Below are positions 47,401 through 58,826 of a stretch of 64,000 nucleotides of DNA, piece after piece. The translations under genes were made by a program, and so were the position numbers. The notes below the pieces were generated by a model. The model was not told where the DNA came from, made no database searches, and was given only the letters and a program-made list of their open reading frames with translations. Source of the DNA: Wyeomyia smithii (lineage: Eukaryota; Arthropoda; Insecta; Diptera; Culicidae); contig NC_073696.1 of the NCBI RefSeq assembly GCF_029784165.1, forward strand, positions 265,824,760 to 265,888,759, given 5' to 3'. Position 1 is the first letter of the stretch. Each line of letters opens with the position of its first letter.

Positions 47401-47849
47401 TTCGATTTTTTTTTCGTTCCTGTGCATGAGAGGCTGGTCGCTACGGATTAGAACCCCTCGGGTTTTTTTCCCTGTTCCCGTATGATCTCGGTGTCTGCCA
47501 ATAATGTATTGACGAGCATGTTTTCGTCATAAATGTGACAGAAATCAATTGATTTGTTTTGATGATGATTTTGCTGGCCCGAATGGTATCATAGCAGATA
47601 AGAGGCTTAGCGATCCGGGTCGTTCGATTAGTGAAAGGCTGTAAACAAGGGCCTTCAAGCAATGGATTTTACTTTTTGAGCTGTACGTTATTTGGTTTTA
47701 TCCGTGCAATACTTTATCTGTTGAGAAATTGTTTTCTAGATAAATTAGTTCGTTTAAACGGAAGAAAAGAAATTTTTTATAGCCATTTTCTATTTCATTT
47801 CACAGTATTCTTGGTAAGAAAACACGCAAAGACAGGCAAATGTTGAAGA
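38418..47849. other. GC-richer unique DNA, no gene recognised
   Basis: The longest transposon-free block. No exon, RNA gene or element that I can defend. It alternates GC-rich stretches and AT-rich patches with ATTTAT/TTTATG/TAATT words, for example 42025-42130 and 43780-43830. Simple tracts include the CAG run at 39887-39922 and a CATCAT run at about 46630-46665. Open frames of up to about 130 codons (39322-39711, 39351-39719) overlap each other and carry no domain. A regulatory, intronic or untranslated role is plausible but inferred. Confidence 0.5.
39887..39922 (+). repeat. (CAG)n microsatellite
   Basis: Eight perfect CAG units followed by CATCAGCATCAG. Confidence 0.9.
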
Positions 47850-50830
47850 TTATTTTCTAAAAAGTCATTCTTCGAGAAGTTTAGTGAAAAAAAACGAAAC
47901 GTCGGCAAAAAACCTTTCTTTTTGGTGATGATCTAAGAGAAACTGGTTATTTTTAGGTTTCTTCAGGTAGGCATTTGAAGGTTTTCTGAAGCAGCCAAAT
48001 CACGTAAAAGCTCTTCAGATTTTCTCGTTAGAGGTCATTCTTCTGGTAAACCAAAGAAAGAATGCAACTCTATTAGTAGTTGAAACATTGATATACATTT
48101 TGTTAGATTGTTTACTTTCTCCAGCTGCACTTGGTGAAAAATTCTGAGAAAAAAAAAACAAAAATATCATTTTTCTTATTCACTTAGCCATCCTCTTGAA
48201 AACCACAAAGAAAAACTAAAACAGTAAACAAAATTTCTCCGATTCTGGCGCTCCCTTTTTCTAGAAAAACTGACAAAAACTTGGGGAAAACTGACATGAT
48301 CGGTCGAAACATTGGATATTTAACAGACGGAATTGTTCATTTTCACCCTCGGAGGCCTTTTCTCATTTCGGCAGTAGAAAGGCTGGATAATTATACTCGA
48401 AATTACCAATTTCTAACATTGCTGTAGCCATGCATGGATTCAAAAACTGTTAATTAAAGAATTAGTTTTAGCAGCTCTTAGTCAATCAGCATCGGAAAAC
48501 TATTTCAGCATGTTTCGCCAATGTAAAAGTGAAATTCGAAAATCAACATCGCAAAACTTTTAAACTTTTTTGATAACAACCACATAACTGCGTTGATTCC
48601 TTCTTAAAGTGCTAGACAAACTCAGACAGCTTCTTGAAGGTCCACCAAGAAAAACTGGAAGGATAAACTAAGTTCGTCCGTTTTTGGTGGTCTTTTTTCT
48701 GGGTAAATCGCCGTTAAACTTGAGGAAGACTGTCCAAAATCAGCCGAAACGTTGGATAATTATCAGGTATAATTTTATAGCTAGGCAATTGAAAGGTGGG
48801 ATAGTTTGAACAAACAAGCAAAATCTGAAGAAACCCCGAATAAATATTTCTGAAACTGGTCCTATCTAATTTGCTCTATTCTGTATTAATCAATTCAAAT
48901 CTATTCTAGAGGTCCACTTCATCTAATTATTCAGATCAATCAGCTCCAGGAAACTATTTTAGGTGATAGTTCTTGTTTATTTTTTTAAGCTGAATATCGC
49001 TTAAAAACTGTTTTGCTCTTTATGTCTTATTATTTGATGTTTGGCTCATGGATTAAAACACTGCACACTGGGAAAAAATGAACCCAAACTCCCACTAATT
49101 AGAAGCCGCTGGGCTAGCAACCTGAAATATAGCATTTCTTATGTAAAATTGGTCAACAAATCGATTGGTGCTGGTTTCATTTTGGACAGGTCACGGGAAA
49201 TGGTCTATTTTGCCCCTTTTCACCTTATTTTTACGTATTTTTGGAAATATAGACCCTTTCCCGTCCCCTGCACAGAATGAAAATATCACCAATCGATTTA
49301 TTGACCAATTTTACATAAGAAATGCTATATTTTAGGTTGTCAGCCCAGCGGCTTCTAATTAGTGGAAAATTCGGTTAATTTTTTCCCAGTGTGCACTGTT
49401 TGAAGATGTATCAATAACATATTCGAAATCAGCAAATGCACTGAATAAGCTTTCGTATGCTTTAAGGGCAAATAATGAGGATCACTTTTTCTGCCAATTG
49501 CTTATCACATCACAACGGAAAATGCTTTATCATACTGTTATAAAGAGTTATTTTATCATGATTTTTGTACAATATTGTTTAGTATCGCGTGGACTCTGTG
49601 CAAGAAGTCCACCGAATGTGGTCGAAACGTCGGATGACTTTGATAGATTTTCAAAGTTATTGTTCAGTAATCTTCTAAACCCTGAACTTCCAACTGCTTT
49701 TTTGCTCGAAAGTAACTATGGATGTTGTTTTAAGTAGCGAAGCTCTTTTATTTTTAAAAATAACCTTCAAGCAGTTAAACACAAGCACAGTTGATAAAAC
49801 TAACAATGCAAATTGGAAAGCAATTTATCAATCAGTCTTATTCCTTATTATTCTACACTTCAATATTCGATTTATTAAGAGAATTCGAATTTGTTAATCC
49901 TATGATAATGGCAATCACTTTTCTGAAGAGGATGATTTTTTTTTCTGAAGATTTCTATAATATCGATGTCTTCTAAATACCTTGTTATCCAATTTAGTTC
50001 TCCCTTGACATTTCACCTGTAATTTTTGCAGTTCATTGTTTTACATTGTGTTTGTTTTCTGTGGTTTTGCAGCCTGAATTCGTTTGTTAGTAGTATTCGG
50101 ACTGTTTGCCTGAAGAACACCGAAAAGTGGTTGAAACGTCGGATGACTTAATCAGGTTTTTTCAAAGTATTTTTTTTCGCTGTGTGGACTCATTAAAATA
50201 AATAACTAGAAGCTTTTTCCAAGGGTTGGCTTGTATAATAAAGCTCAATTTATAGGCAACGATTACATAATTGGAATCCAAAACAGCACTGAACGAGTTT
50301 CCGATTTCTTTTAAGCCAAATAATGTGGAAGGTAAAATCTCTCTTTCTGCTATCTACCAGCTTGTCTTCTGTTATTGGATAATAAATTCTAGTGCGTAGT
50401 GGAGTGTTATTTTGTCATAGTTTTTCTATAATATTGATCAATATCACTCTACATAAGAAGACCATCAGAAGCGGTCGAAACGTCGGATGACTTCAGCAGA
50501 TTCTTCAAGCTATCATCTACTTAATTTTATCAATTTTCAAATGAATTCTTTTTCCAGTAACATGTCCTCTTTATGCTTTATTTAAAAAAAAAAATGGAAA
50601 TAGTTTTTAATGTTTGGCTAGAACACTGTATGAAGATAATAAAGGCATATTTGGAATCTAAAAATGCCCAGAATAAAGTTTCGTGTGCTTTTACTGCAAA
50701 CAATGTGTAGTGTAAAAACACTTTTTCTGTTAGCTGGATTTTTTACTACTATTTTGTTATGATTTATATCTAATATTGATGGTTTTCAAACAAGTCTTGA
50801 GATCAATGAAATTCCTTTTTTGCAATGCAT
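47850..50830 (+). repeat. Diverged tandem array with a GAAACGTCGG motif in each unit
   Basis: GAAAC(G/A)T(C/T)GG starts at 47896, 48306, 48746, 49624, 50133 and 50477. Other phrases recur with it: ACCACAAAGAAAAACT and GTCCACCAAGAAAAACTGG (about 48203 and 48641), and a TGGAATC-AAA...GAATAA-TTTCGT/GATTTC block near 49430, 50275 and 50650. Each motif copy comes after a phrase like AATATTG-T-A-TATC. Spacings are 410, 440, 878, 509 and 344; the 878 gap contains a 326 bp MITE plus 4 bp duplication, leaving 548. A last unit near 50650-50810 lacks the motif. The array is old and non-coding. Confidence 0.78.
49066..49391. mobile_element. Palindromic MITE inserted in the tandem array
   Basis: Long inverted arms starting CACTGGGAAAAAATGAACC and ending GGTTAATTTTTTCCCAGTG. 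TTAGAAGCCGCTGGG, TTTCTTATGTAAAATTGGTC and AATCGATTGGTG are repeated inversely on the right. The flanks are TGCA on both sides (49062-49065 and 49392-49395). TGCA is its own complement, so it could be a 4 bp target duplication or part of the repeat. There is no coding capacity. Confidence 0.88.
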
Positions 50831-51142
50831 TCTTGTAAATAAACAAAGCAAAGCCTTGATGCGACATTTCGACTCGGAACTCGACCTTCTATTGATTATA
50901 CACAGGCTTCAAGCCAACTATTATGTGTACAGGACAATTGCGAATCCTACTGACGCTAATATTTATTTTCCAGCCAAGATTCGAGCTAACGACGACTCGC
51001 ATTGTACCCCGTTTTAGTTTTGTATGGAATTGAATCAGTCTAACAAAAAACATTACACTGAAAATAAATCGCACGCTAATCCCTAATGCTCTTTACATAT
51101 AAATGTCAATAAACGAACCTAATCATTTTATTATGTCGACCC

Positions 51143-51415
51143 ATAGGGAGCTGCGTAGCCGCAAGGTTACAGAGTCCGCTTTGTCAAGCGGATGGTCGTG
51201 GGTTCGAATCTTAGTAGAACCAGGCCATCCGATGTCAAAAAAAAAAGGACTTAAGCATGGGTTTATTCTCAGGCTCCCCACCAGTTACCCTTCCTTTACG
51301 CTGAAATCTACAATACCTTTGCGTAACGTCCTCTTAACAAAATATAAGTCCCTCTTATCAATAAAACTGGCCAGAAGGACGCACGACGAAACTTCTCCAG
51401 GGAATTATAATTGGT
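51143..51415 (+). mobile_element. tRNA-derived SINE, most complete copy of its family
   Basis: Head GGGAGCTGCGTAGCCGCAAGG with an A-box-like segment. TCCGC ... GCGGA follows as an anticodon-like arm with an 8-base loop, then B box GGGTTCGAATCTTAG (51199-51213). The body contains TTAAGCATGGGTTTATTC and CAGGCTCCCC. The 3' end is CTCCAGGGAATTATAATTGG. It shares the whole layout with the minus-strand copy at 34149-34402 and with the fragment at 10232-10430. Confidence 0.88.
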
Positions 51416-51931
51416 GATATTTGGCAAGAGGAACGAGTATCGGTATAGTAGAACAGTAAGCGTGTAAGGAAGAGTATCACATTACACACAAGCACTGATG
51501 AACAATAATAATAAGCATGCCACTGCTCAATAGCGGTATTGCTATTAACAGAAGTGCGGGATACAGCAGACACCCGGGCATATCTCACAATAGATCTACG
51601 ATTCTGGTCGCAGTGAGGAAGTCCATACAGGAAAAAAAAATAAAATGTCGACCCATTTCGATCATTGGAATCCACGATATTTTAACGTTTTTTGGCATTT
51701 GACGTGTGTAAGCATTGAAATCTGAGTGTAAAATGATTGATTTTGGCTGCATGACATGGCAAACCGAAGTGTAAGACACTTGATTTTGTGCTGTGAACTG
51801 AAACGCAAGTGTATCCCACGTAGGTATGAAATGTTTCATCTATTAGCACAGAAGTAAGTGGAATCCATTTGGCAGTAACGTGTCGATTTCTTACAGTGTA
51901 GATTTCATACGTTCGATTCAAGAAGAATCAT

Positions 51932-52020
51932 TAAGCCGTATGAATAAAAGCGTTTGCTTTACTCACTCCGTGCAAATCTTACGGGAGAAGCAAAGTAACA
52001 TCTTTTATTCATACGGCCTA
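51932..52020. mobile_element. 89 bp hairpin mini-element
   Basis: Arms TAAGCCGTATGAATAAAAG and CTTTTATTCATACGGCCTA pair almost perfectly, with GCTTT/AAAGC further in. It may be a miniature inverted-repeat element. No target duplication was identified. Confidence 0.65.
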
Positions 52021-54539
52021 CTATAAAAACACACTGGAAAGTTTTCTGTCCAGTGATTGATAGACCCATGGAAAGTTTATCAAAGTTCGACATCTCTAAA
52101 ATCGTTTCTCACCCACAATCCTTTCATATCTCTCCAACCAGACACGATGGCTCAGGAACGCTTGTCCATAATTAATCATGATATGCCTATTGATTGATGC
52201 ACAAGAGTAAAATAAAAAATACCCACCGGAAGTAGAGGAAGACGATGCTTCCCGAAGGCAACCGGGCATGCGATTGTGTCATTTTTTGCTGTTGCATTCT
52301 ATACTCAAACCACAACACACTTCAAGCACCTAGAGTGCATCCACCGTTTGCAGCAAAGTCGGTCGGTCGGTCGTTGCTGCCTTATCGTGATTAAACATCT
52401 CACCTCGCATGTGTCGATCCTCCGCCCCGTGAGACGGGACACACCACTTTGAAGCAATAATTACATCAATCTAATGCTCGTTCGATCTATCTATAGTCGG
52501 CAATCAAGTCTGATGGAAACTAGGTTTAAAACTCACCCTCTCGACCGCTATTGTTAGTTAGCTCTTCAGCCCAGGGTGTGCGTAAACGCATTTGCACTTC
52601 TTCGCTGGCACCGCGCGCTCGGTGCCAGCTATTGCAAATTAATTATTAAGGGGGCTCTCTTTCGGTGTTTGTGTGTGCGGCTCGTGACAGATTCTAATCA
52701 ATACTTTTCTATTTACCGCTACCGGCTCGACCGTGCGCGTCCTGGCCTGGACCCGCGTACTCGAAGCTTCGCTTCTCAGGGTTTTAGGGTAAAGTGTAGG
52801 GGGAGGAGAAAAACACATGCCTGTCCCAAGTGTACGGCAACATGCGGACAAACGAAGCCAAACGCCAGTGCCGCCCGAGTATGACGGATGGTTAAATGGA
52901 GATATATCACGCTATTGGTGTGCGCTTTTAAACATTTGCCATAGGCATGTTCAATGAGTTATTTATAAATAATTATCTGTAAACATGATGTGTATGGCTG
53001 CTCGCTGTGTGTAGATTTCCGATGGATTAATCGCTGATGTGTGTCCTGGCACCGGTTTGAAAACACACAGAGAGGCGAATCAAAACGAACGAACACGGGT
53101 AGCGCGAAATTAATAGGTGAAAAACTTTTCATTATCACAGTGTCGTACCCCTCGAGCAATCATACAACACCTGTCACCTGTCACCTTGACAGTTGATCAT
53201 AGTTGGCACCACCATCGCTGTGCCCTTAGATTAGGTTATTGTTTAAGTGAGCGAATTTCGAGTAGCATTTGAAAGCAAAATTTCACTGGTCCATCAAGTG
53301 GCACCGTTATTGAATTATCGCACACCTTTTTAGTGGCGGCCCTTCAGAAGTGGTCACCACTTGGTGATTTTTCCCGCAATTGATGTTTCGGTGCAGCCGT
53401 GTATTTTTTTATTTTCCGCAAAAGCGGAAAAGTGTGGTGTGGCAAGCTGCACCACCAATTGCTATCATCAACCGGTCGACGACGACGAGTCATTCATCGT
53501 GATTTCACCGAGCATAGGAACGAACGAACGAACGAGGGTCGTTTCCGCAGCAGTAGCAGTAGCAGCATAAAATGCCGGACCGAACGGATATGGTGCGTGG
53601 TTCTGGAGCAGCCGGGACGAGAGTGCATTTTCACGCATTTGAATAATCATCGCAATAATAGCGTTTCGCCGTGCCACCGCTAGCACCTCGACCGACCGTC
53701 AATGAGTGTGTAAACATGATACATACAAAATGCCTCCGGTCGTCCTGGTCAGGACCAGCTGACTCGGTGCCGGGTCCAGGGAAAAAAACCTTCGGTTTTT
53801 TTCCCGCACTATGGGCTCCTTTGAATGTTAGTACATGCGGTAGAGGCTGTTGCTGCTGCTGCTGCCCCACTTTCTCGTTCCTGTCGGTTGCGAGATTATT
53901 ACTTCGGGGAGGGTGAAAACTGTGTCAAAGGCTATTATATCCATTAGGAAAGTTGCTAGCTCGTCACTTGCCACATTCACACACATATACACACCGCACG
54001 CATTCCGAAAAACCGAGAAACCCAGAAATGGGCACTTGTTCTCAGCTGTGGTGCGGTTTAGCTGTTGCTGCAGTCTGTAATAACCTCTTGTTGCTCCGTC
54101 GGTGGGGTGGTGTTGTGCGTATCGTATGTTGGCTTGGTGGGTTTTTTTTTTTCAAAAAAAGAAAGAAGGAAAAAAGACGAGGGAGTTCATCCTCGGGATT
54201 TGTTTTGATTCTGCCCCTTCCTTCCTTTCTGCTGGCTAGAGCTCAGCAGGCCAAGAATTGCGGAACTTCTTGCAGTAGGTGCAGCTGACAGTGTTTTTGT
54301 TTGCTTCGTTGATTGGTGCAGTGGGTCAGTGTCCTGCCCCTCGTTTGAACAACAGAGAAGAAAGAAAGACGAGTTGATTCATCTAGCGGTTGTGTTCAGA
54401 TCTTTCTCATACGATCTTTATTTTTGGCTAATAAACGTCAGTTCTAGAAACTTGTCATCAAAACTTAACGATATTCGAGGCATTCAATGTTTGTTCTTTA
54501 TATTGTTTACGATCATAGAACAATACAGCGTCGATTGGC
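52021..54539. other. GC-richer unique DNA, no gene recognised
   Basis: No exon, transposon or RNA gene supported. Simple tracts include GCAGCAGTAGCAGTAGCAGC at about 53545 and CTGCTGCTGCTGCTG at about 53848. The frame 52576-52884 has no recognisable domain. Confidence 0.5.
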
Positions 54540-54547
54540 AGTATGAA

Positions 54548-55419
54548 CAGGGTTACCACATTTATATCTGTATTTTTCTTCAAAAATATCTGTACATCTG
54601 TATATCGGGCCAAAAAATCTCTATTAAAAAACTGTATCGAGCAAACTAAGAATATTAAATTGAAAAATTGTTTCTTGCAGAATATATTCTCTACGTGATG
54701 TTTATACAGGTTTTTAAATTTATTTTTTTAAGATTTCATCTCCTTGGTCTGCAACGTAGCTGTTAGTTTTTAAAAATTGAGATCATTAGCTTAGGGGTTA
54801 TGCAATTTCTGACCATAGACTTGTTTTTGAACGTATGTGTTTTAACCAAGTCGTAGAATGTGGATTTATTTAAAAAAATCTAACAAATGATCTGTAACGG
54901 AAACATAAATTTACCATCCCGCCTAAGGGTGTCCAACATATCAGACCAAGTTAAGTCAATTGTTTCAATGAATCTTCCGACAAAAAAGTTTGTTATAAGC
55001 GTGCGAAATTCGTTTTTCCGCCTTGTCGGTCAGTTGCTGATACGAATTTGGGGAATTGACGCATCAAATCTTTCAAATTTTCCAATTTCACAAACGATTC
55101 AAGATTACTTATAGCTGCCGTTTTTACAACAGGATCGGTGAAATCGCACCTCTTAGCAATTTGTTTCACAAACTTTGCATAGAAATCCCGACAAATATTT
55201 CTAAACGTTAGTTTTCGCGCTGCGTTTAAGTCACATTCCACTTCTTCTGCATCGATACCAACATAATCCTGATGTTTTTTTTACAAAACTTTAACAACCG
55301 TGTAATCAAATTCTAACTTTGAAATTGATTTCAGTTTGTCGGTATAATTTAGATTCTGTATTGCTTGTTTAGTTAAAAATCTGTAAAATACAGAAAAATC
55401 TGTATATGTGGCATCCCTG
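54548..55419. mobile_element. hAT element, copy 1 of a two-member family
   Basis: Ends CAGGGTTACCACATTTATATC and GTATATGTGGCATCCCTG are inverted repeats of the form CAGGG-N-CCACAT. The flanks AGTATGAA (54540-54547) and AGTATGGA (55420-55427) form an 8 bp duplication with one mismatch, as expected for an older hAT insertion. ATCTGTATA-type words cluster inside both ends. A transposase fragment lies within (54993-55241, minus). Confidence 0.88.
54993..55241 (-). pseudogene. hAT transposase fragment
   Basis: An 82-codon minus-strand frame reading NICRDFYAKFVKQIAKRC, DFTDPVVKTAAISNLESF and LMRQFPKFVSATDRQ. This resembles the segment of hAT transposases in which a helix ending in R-F-P precedes a short proline-containing stretch and a FP-(L/K) motif. 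The BED finger and catalytic residues are absent. Assignment is by weak resemblance plus its position inside a hAT element. Confidence 0.6.
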
Positions 55420-55427
55420 AGTATGGA

Positions 55428-56778
55428 TGGTTCTATACATACTTTGGCAACGTACAGGACGGACAACTGTAACTAATGCTAAAGCGTCTGATTTGACAAT
55501 TATATACTCTAATTTAAAAAAAATTGAATTGAAGATTCCATTTACCGTGTTTTGAATCGAAAAAATGATCTTCGAATAATTATTTCGAGGCTTGTGAAAA
55601 ACTGAATAAGAATAATACAGGTTCCGGCGTAAAGTAAACCACCAAGAAAGGTTTCAGAAAAAAAACCTGAGACGCTCTATGATCAGCATTTAAAATTGAC
55701 CTCTTTGACGGTCATTCCTGATCCTTCTGAGGGCGGCGGGTTTTTTTAACTAAGTCTCTTGCTAAATAAATACTTAGACGATTTTGGTTCCGCAACCCGC
55801 GGTAATTCGAAATCCCGCGTAAAAAACTCGTAAATAAAAACCTGACTGTTTCCAACCAATTGTTTCAAAAGTTGCGAAAGCGGGATAATTTGACGCGAAA
55901 AGTTGATTTTGAGCTCAAGTGTCTCAAGCAAAGTTATTCCTTGAATGATTATCCATTTTATAGAAGTTACAATTTCGTGATTAATCTGCCTAAAAGTGAG
56001 AAAGGAATTTCAGTTTTTTCTCTTTTTTTTTTCATATAACTCACTTTTTTATAATGATTTTCTACATTTTCTAATGTTCAACAATGTTGTTTGTTATAGA
56101 AAAGCACACAATTTCCCAAAAGAAAGTTCAATTTTACCCCTTATAATGCTTTAATTATTGAAGATTTGAATTAGAATAATTTACAAGTTATGACGCTGAT
56201 TTGAAGTAGCAATTATTGTTGTCTACAGGCGCGCAACAGCCTGATACTAAACGCAAAAGTTCTAGTTTGCATCGTCCAATGCGGTCTCTCATTGTCGCAT
56301 AACTGCTCTGATCTCGCATAAAAAATGCGTGAATTTCAGAACGCAAGAAGTGAACTTTGAACTATTTTTTTATAAAATGGGGATCTATAGCAAATATGAA
56401 AAATCTTATCGATAGTATTTTTGTATCCGAATCGATATTTGCAGATGTTTGCTATTCAAAATAATTTAAATTAGTCTAAATCTAAAGCACCAAAATGACT
56501 GTTGACCAGCGTAAGTCATTAGGTCTGGCTGAAGTTCGCATGTTTGGACCAAATGGTTTTTCTTATTAGCTTTAAACAGTCATTTAGCCAAATTAGCTTT
56601 CTTTTCTGAGGAAAACCGGTGGAAACTACTTAACGCGGATTCCAAAAAAAAAAACCGAAGCCATGACCTTGCTCTGTAGTGTTCGCTTTCTGCAGAGGCG
56701 ATTCTCCCATGCAGTTGATTGCGTCTATTAAATTAAATGAGGTAGCCGAGATCAATTAGCTAAATCAGTTTTCTTATA
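55428..56778. other. AT-rich DNA, no gene recognised
   Basis: No coding region, RNA gene or repeat with definable ends. Confidence 0.45.
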
Positions 56779-56780
56779 TA

Positions 56781-57115
56781 CACTAAGGTCGCTTTTTACG
56801 AGGTTTTTTTTTACGCGGGTGTTTTTTACGCGAATTCCGGAATTCACGCGGTTTTTTTTTACGCGAATTCCGGAATTTACGCGGTATTTTTTTGCGCGGA
56901 TTTCGGTTTCCCTTCGCTCGAAATGCAAAATGAACGCTGGTTTTTTTTACGCGGATTCCGGAGTTTATGCGGTTTTTTTTACGCGGATTCCGGAATTTAA
57001 GCGTTTTTTTTACGCGGATTCCGGATTTTACGCGGTTTTTTTTTACGCGGATTCCGGAATTTACGCGGTTTTTTCAACACGGCACGTATCCCCCGCGTAA
57101 AAAGCGACTTTAGTG
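56781..57115. mobile_element. TA-flanked MITE 2 with internal ACGCGGATTCCGGA repeats
   Basis: Ends CACTAAGGTCGCTTTTTACG and CGTAAAAAGCGACTTTAGTG, each flanked by TA (56779-56780 and 57116-57117). The interior holds at least seven copies of a roughly 30-base unit, TTTTTTACGCGGATTCCGGA, sometimes palindromic at GAATTCCGGAATTC. The frame crossing it (56819-57100) merely translates this repeat. The internal sub-repeat recalls that of MITE 1 at 33769-33909 although the ends differ. Confidence 0.9.
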
Positions 57116-57117
57116 TA

Positions 57118-57948
57118 CTGCGATTATTATACGCACTTCAAACCACAATGATTCATTTTAATATCATGCACAATAGCGAAAACCGTTGCCATGACCTGAT
57201 CGCTTTCTTTGGAAGCACTTGACTCGAAGGTGAAATAATGCATTCAAGTCTCATCTCTGGTCATGAATTGATGCAAAACTCTTACAGCATTAGAACGACA
57301 GAATAAAGTGCGTATGGTTGTGTGTGAAGCCACGACCGCAAGGTTGACGTAGAACTACTTAACCAATTCAACCAGTCGGATTGCAATTTGCAATGCTCAG
57401 CTTAGCTTGACTGGCCGCACATATCAATATCTTCACTTCGTAATTGATCCGAATAAGTAAAATTGCACAGTGAATCAATTGGATGAAACTGGGATTGACC
57501 GAATATTTTCATTGTACAAGTTTTAGTGACTCAATACTCAATACTGCATCCAGCGTTGCTAAACGAGCGAGAAGCAAAACATATCCACTCCTTTCTGCTC
57601 GAGACTGAGATGTGTGCTACGCTTCTCCAGTCGTTCGCACACACACTTTCGAGAAACTCTTTATTATCCATGCATTTGCCAGAGCAGCAGCCAGCATACA
57701 GCCGCTCGCAAATTCTCTTTTGCTTTTTTACTCACGCCAAATACGCGAGTACTAGAATAAGAGTACTTGACTAGGAGTGCTTGAAAAAATGTGCCCGAAA
57801 ACAAAAATGCTTCGTTCACCGACTCACGCATGCGGCTTGTCCATCGCTAAACTGATGCCAAGCAGTTTTGCATCGTGCACCGACGAGCGAAAGTGGGGTG
57901 ATAAATCTATATAGAATCGCATGCTTGAACGTGTATGATATTCGACCA
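57118..57948. other. No gene recognised
   Basis: Ordinary AT-rich DNA. AGGTTGACGTAGAACTAC at about 57342 shares the GACGTAGAACTAC word with the hairpin at 60881. Confidence 0.4.
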
Positions 57949-57956
57949 CCTACTCG

Positions 57957-58323
57957 CAGTGATGCCACAATTTCAACTGTATTTCGAATCTCAGAAAATC
58001 ACCTTGGTGGTATTTCAATCTGTATAAATATATGCATATGTACTGGACATATCCCTTAAAATAAAAAACACAATTATGCACACGTTTATGCGTAACATAT
58101 AAATATAATGAAACCTCCAATACGCTCAATAGCATTTGAGTTCTTTTTCGATTTTCAACTATATCGAAAATTTTGTTTCGCGATCCACGAAAATAAAAAA
58201 AAAAAATCTGTATAGTTCTGTACTATTTCCAGAAAATCTGTAATCTGTATATACAGATATCTGTATAAAAAATACGCAAAAATCTGTATAAGTACTGAAA
58301 AATCTGTATATGTGGCATCCCTG
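57957..58323. mobile_element. hAT MITE, copy 2 of the 54548 family
   Basis: Ends CAGTGATGCCACAATTTCAAC and CTGTATATGTGGCATCCCTG. The right end is nearly identical to that of 54548-55419. The flanks CCTACTCG (57949-57956) and CCTACCCA (58324-58331) are an 8 bp duplication with two mismatches. The 367 bp interior is rich in ATCTGTATA words and non-coding. Confidence 0.82.
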
Positions 58324-58776
58324 CCTACCCATCAAAATATTTTTTTCGCCACTCCGCTTTGTCGTACCTTGTCACTCCGTATCGTCATAATGCGTCTTGA
58401 CGGTTGTGCTCGCGAGAAAGGGAGGTACACGCGAGTGGGAAAGTACGCGAGCGAGAATGCGTGTCGGCCTATGAGAAAACTCGCAAGCATCAACGCTCGG
58501 TAGTGTGAAATGAAAAAAGGAAAAGAGAATGAGAAACAGTACGACAGGAGTATCTCTAGTGTGAGATTTCGGTAGCGGCGAGAACGCCACTTGGAGTATC
58601 GCATGCTTTTTGCGAGCGAGTTTAACAACGCTGACTGCATCTCCACAAAGGTCACCGGGAGAAGGTTTTGCCTTTCTCCTAGAAAGGTATAGCAATCACT
58701 TGTTTGTGAGTAGGAAAGGGTAAGTTGGATCAGGATTCGCTTTGATAAGTGATACGATAATACATGTACTTTAGAG

Positions 58777-58782
<6 letters not shown>

Positions 58783-58822
<40 letters not shown>
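58783..58822 (+). repeat. (AG)n microsatellite
   Basis: Forty uninterrupted bases of AG. The overlapping frames in this place translate the repeat. Confidence 0.95.

Positions 58823-58823
<1 letters not shown>

Positions 58824-58826
<3 letters not shown>

Noticed and set aside
56819..57100. Repetitive 93-residue protein (RIPEFTR-like repeats)
   Set aside because: It is the translation of the internal ACGCGGATTCCGGA repeats of a MITE.
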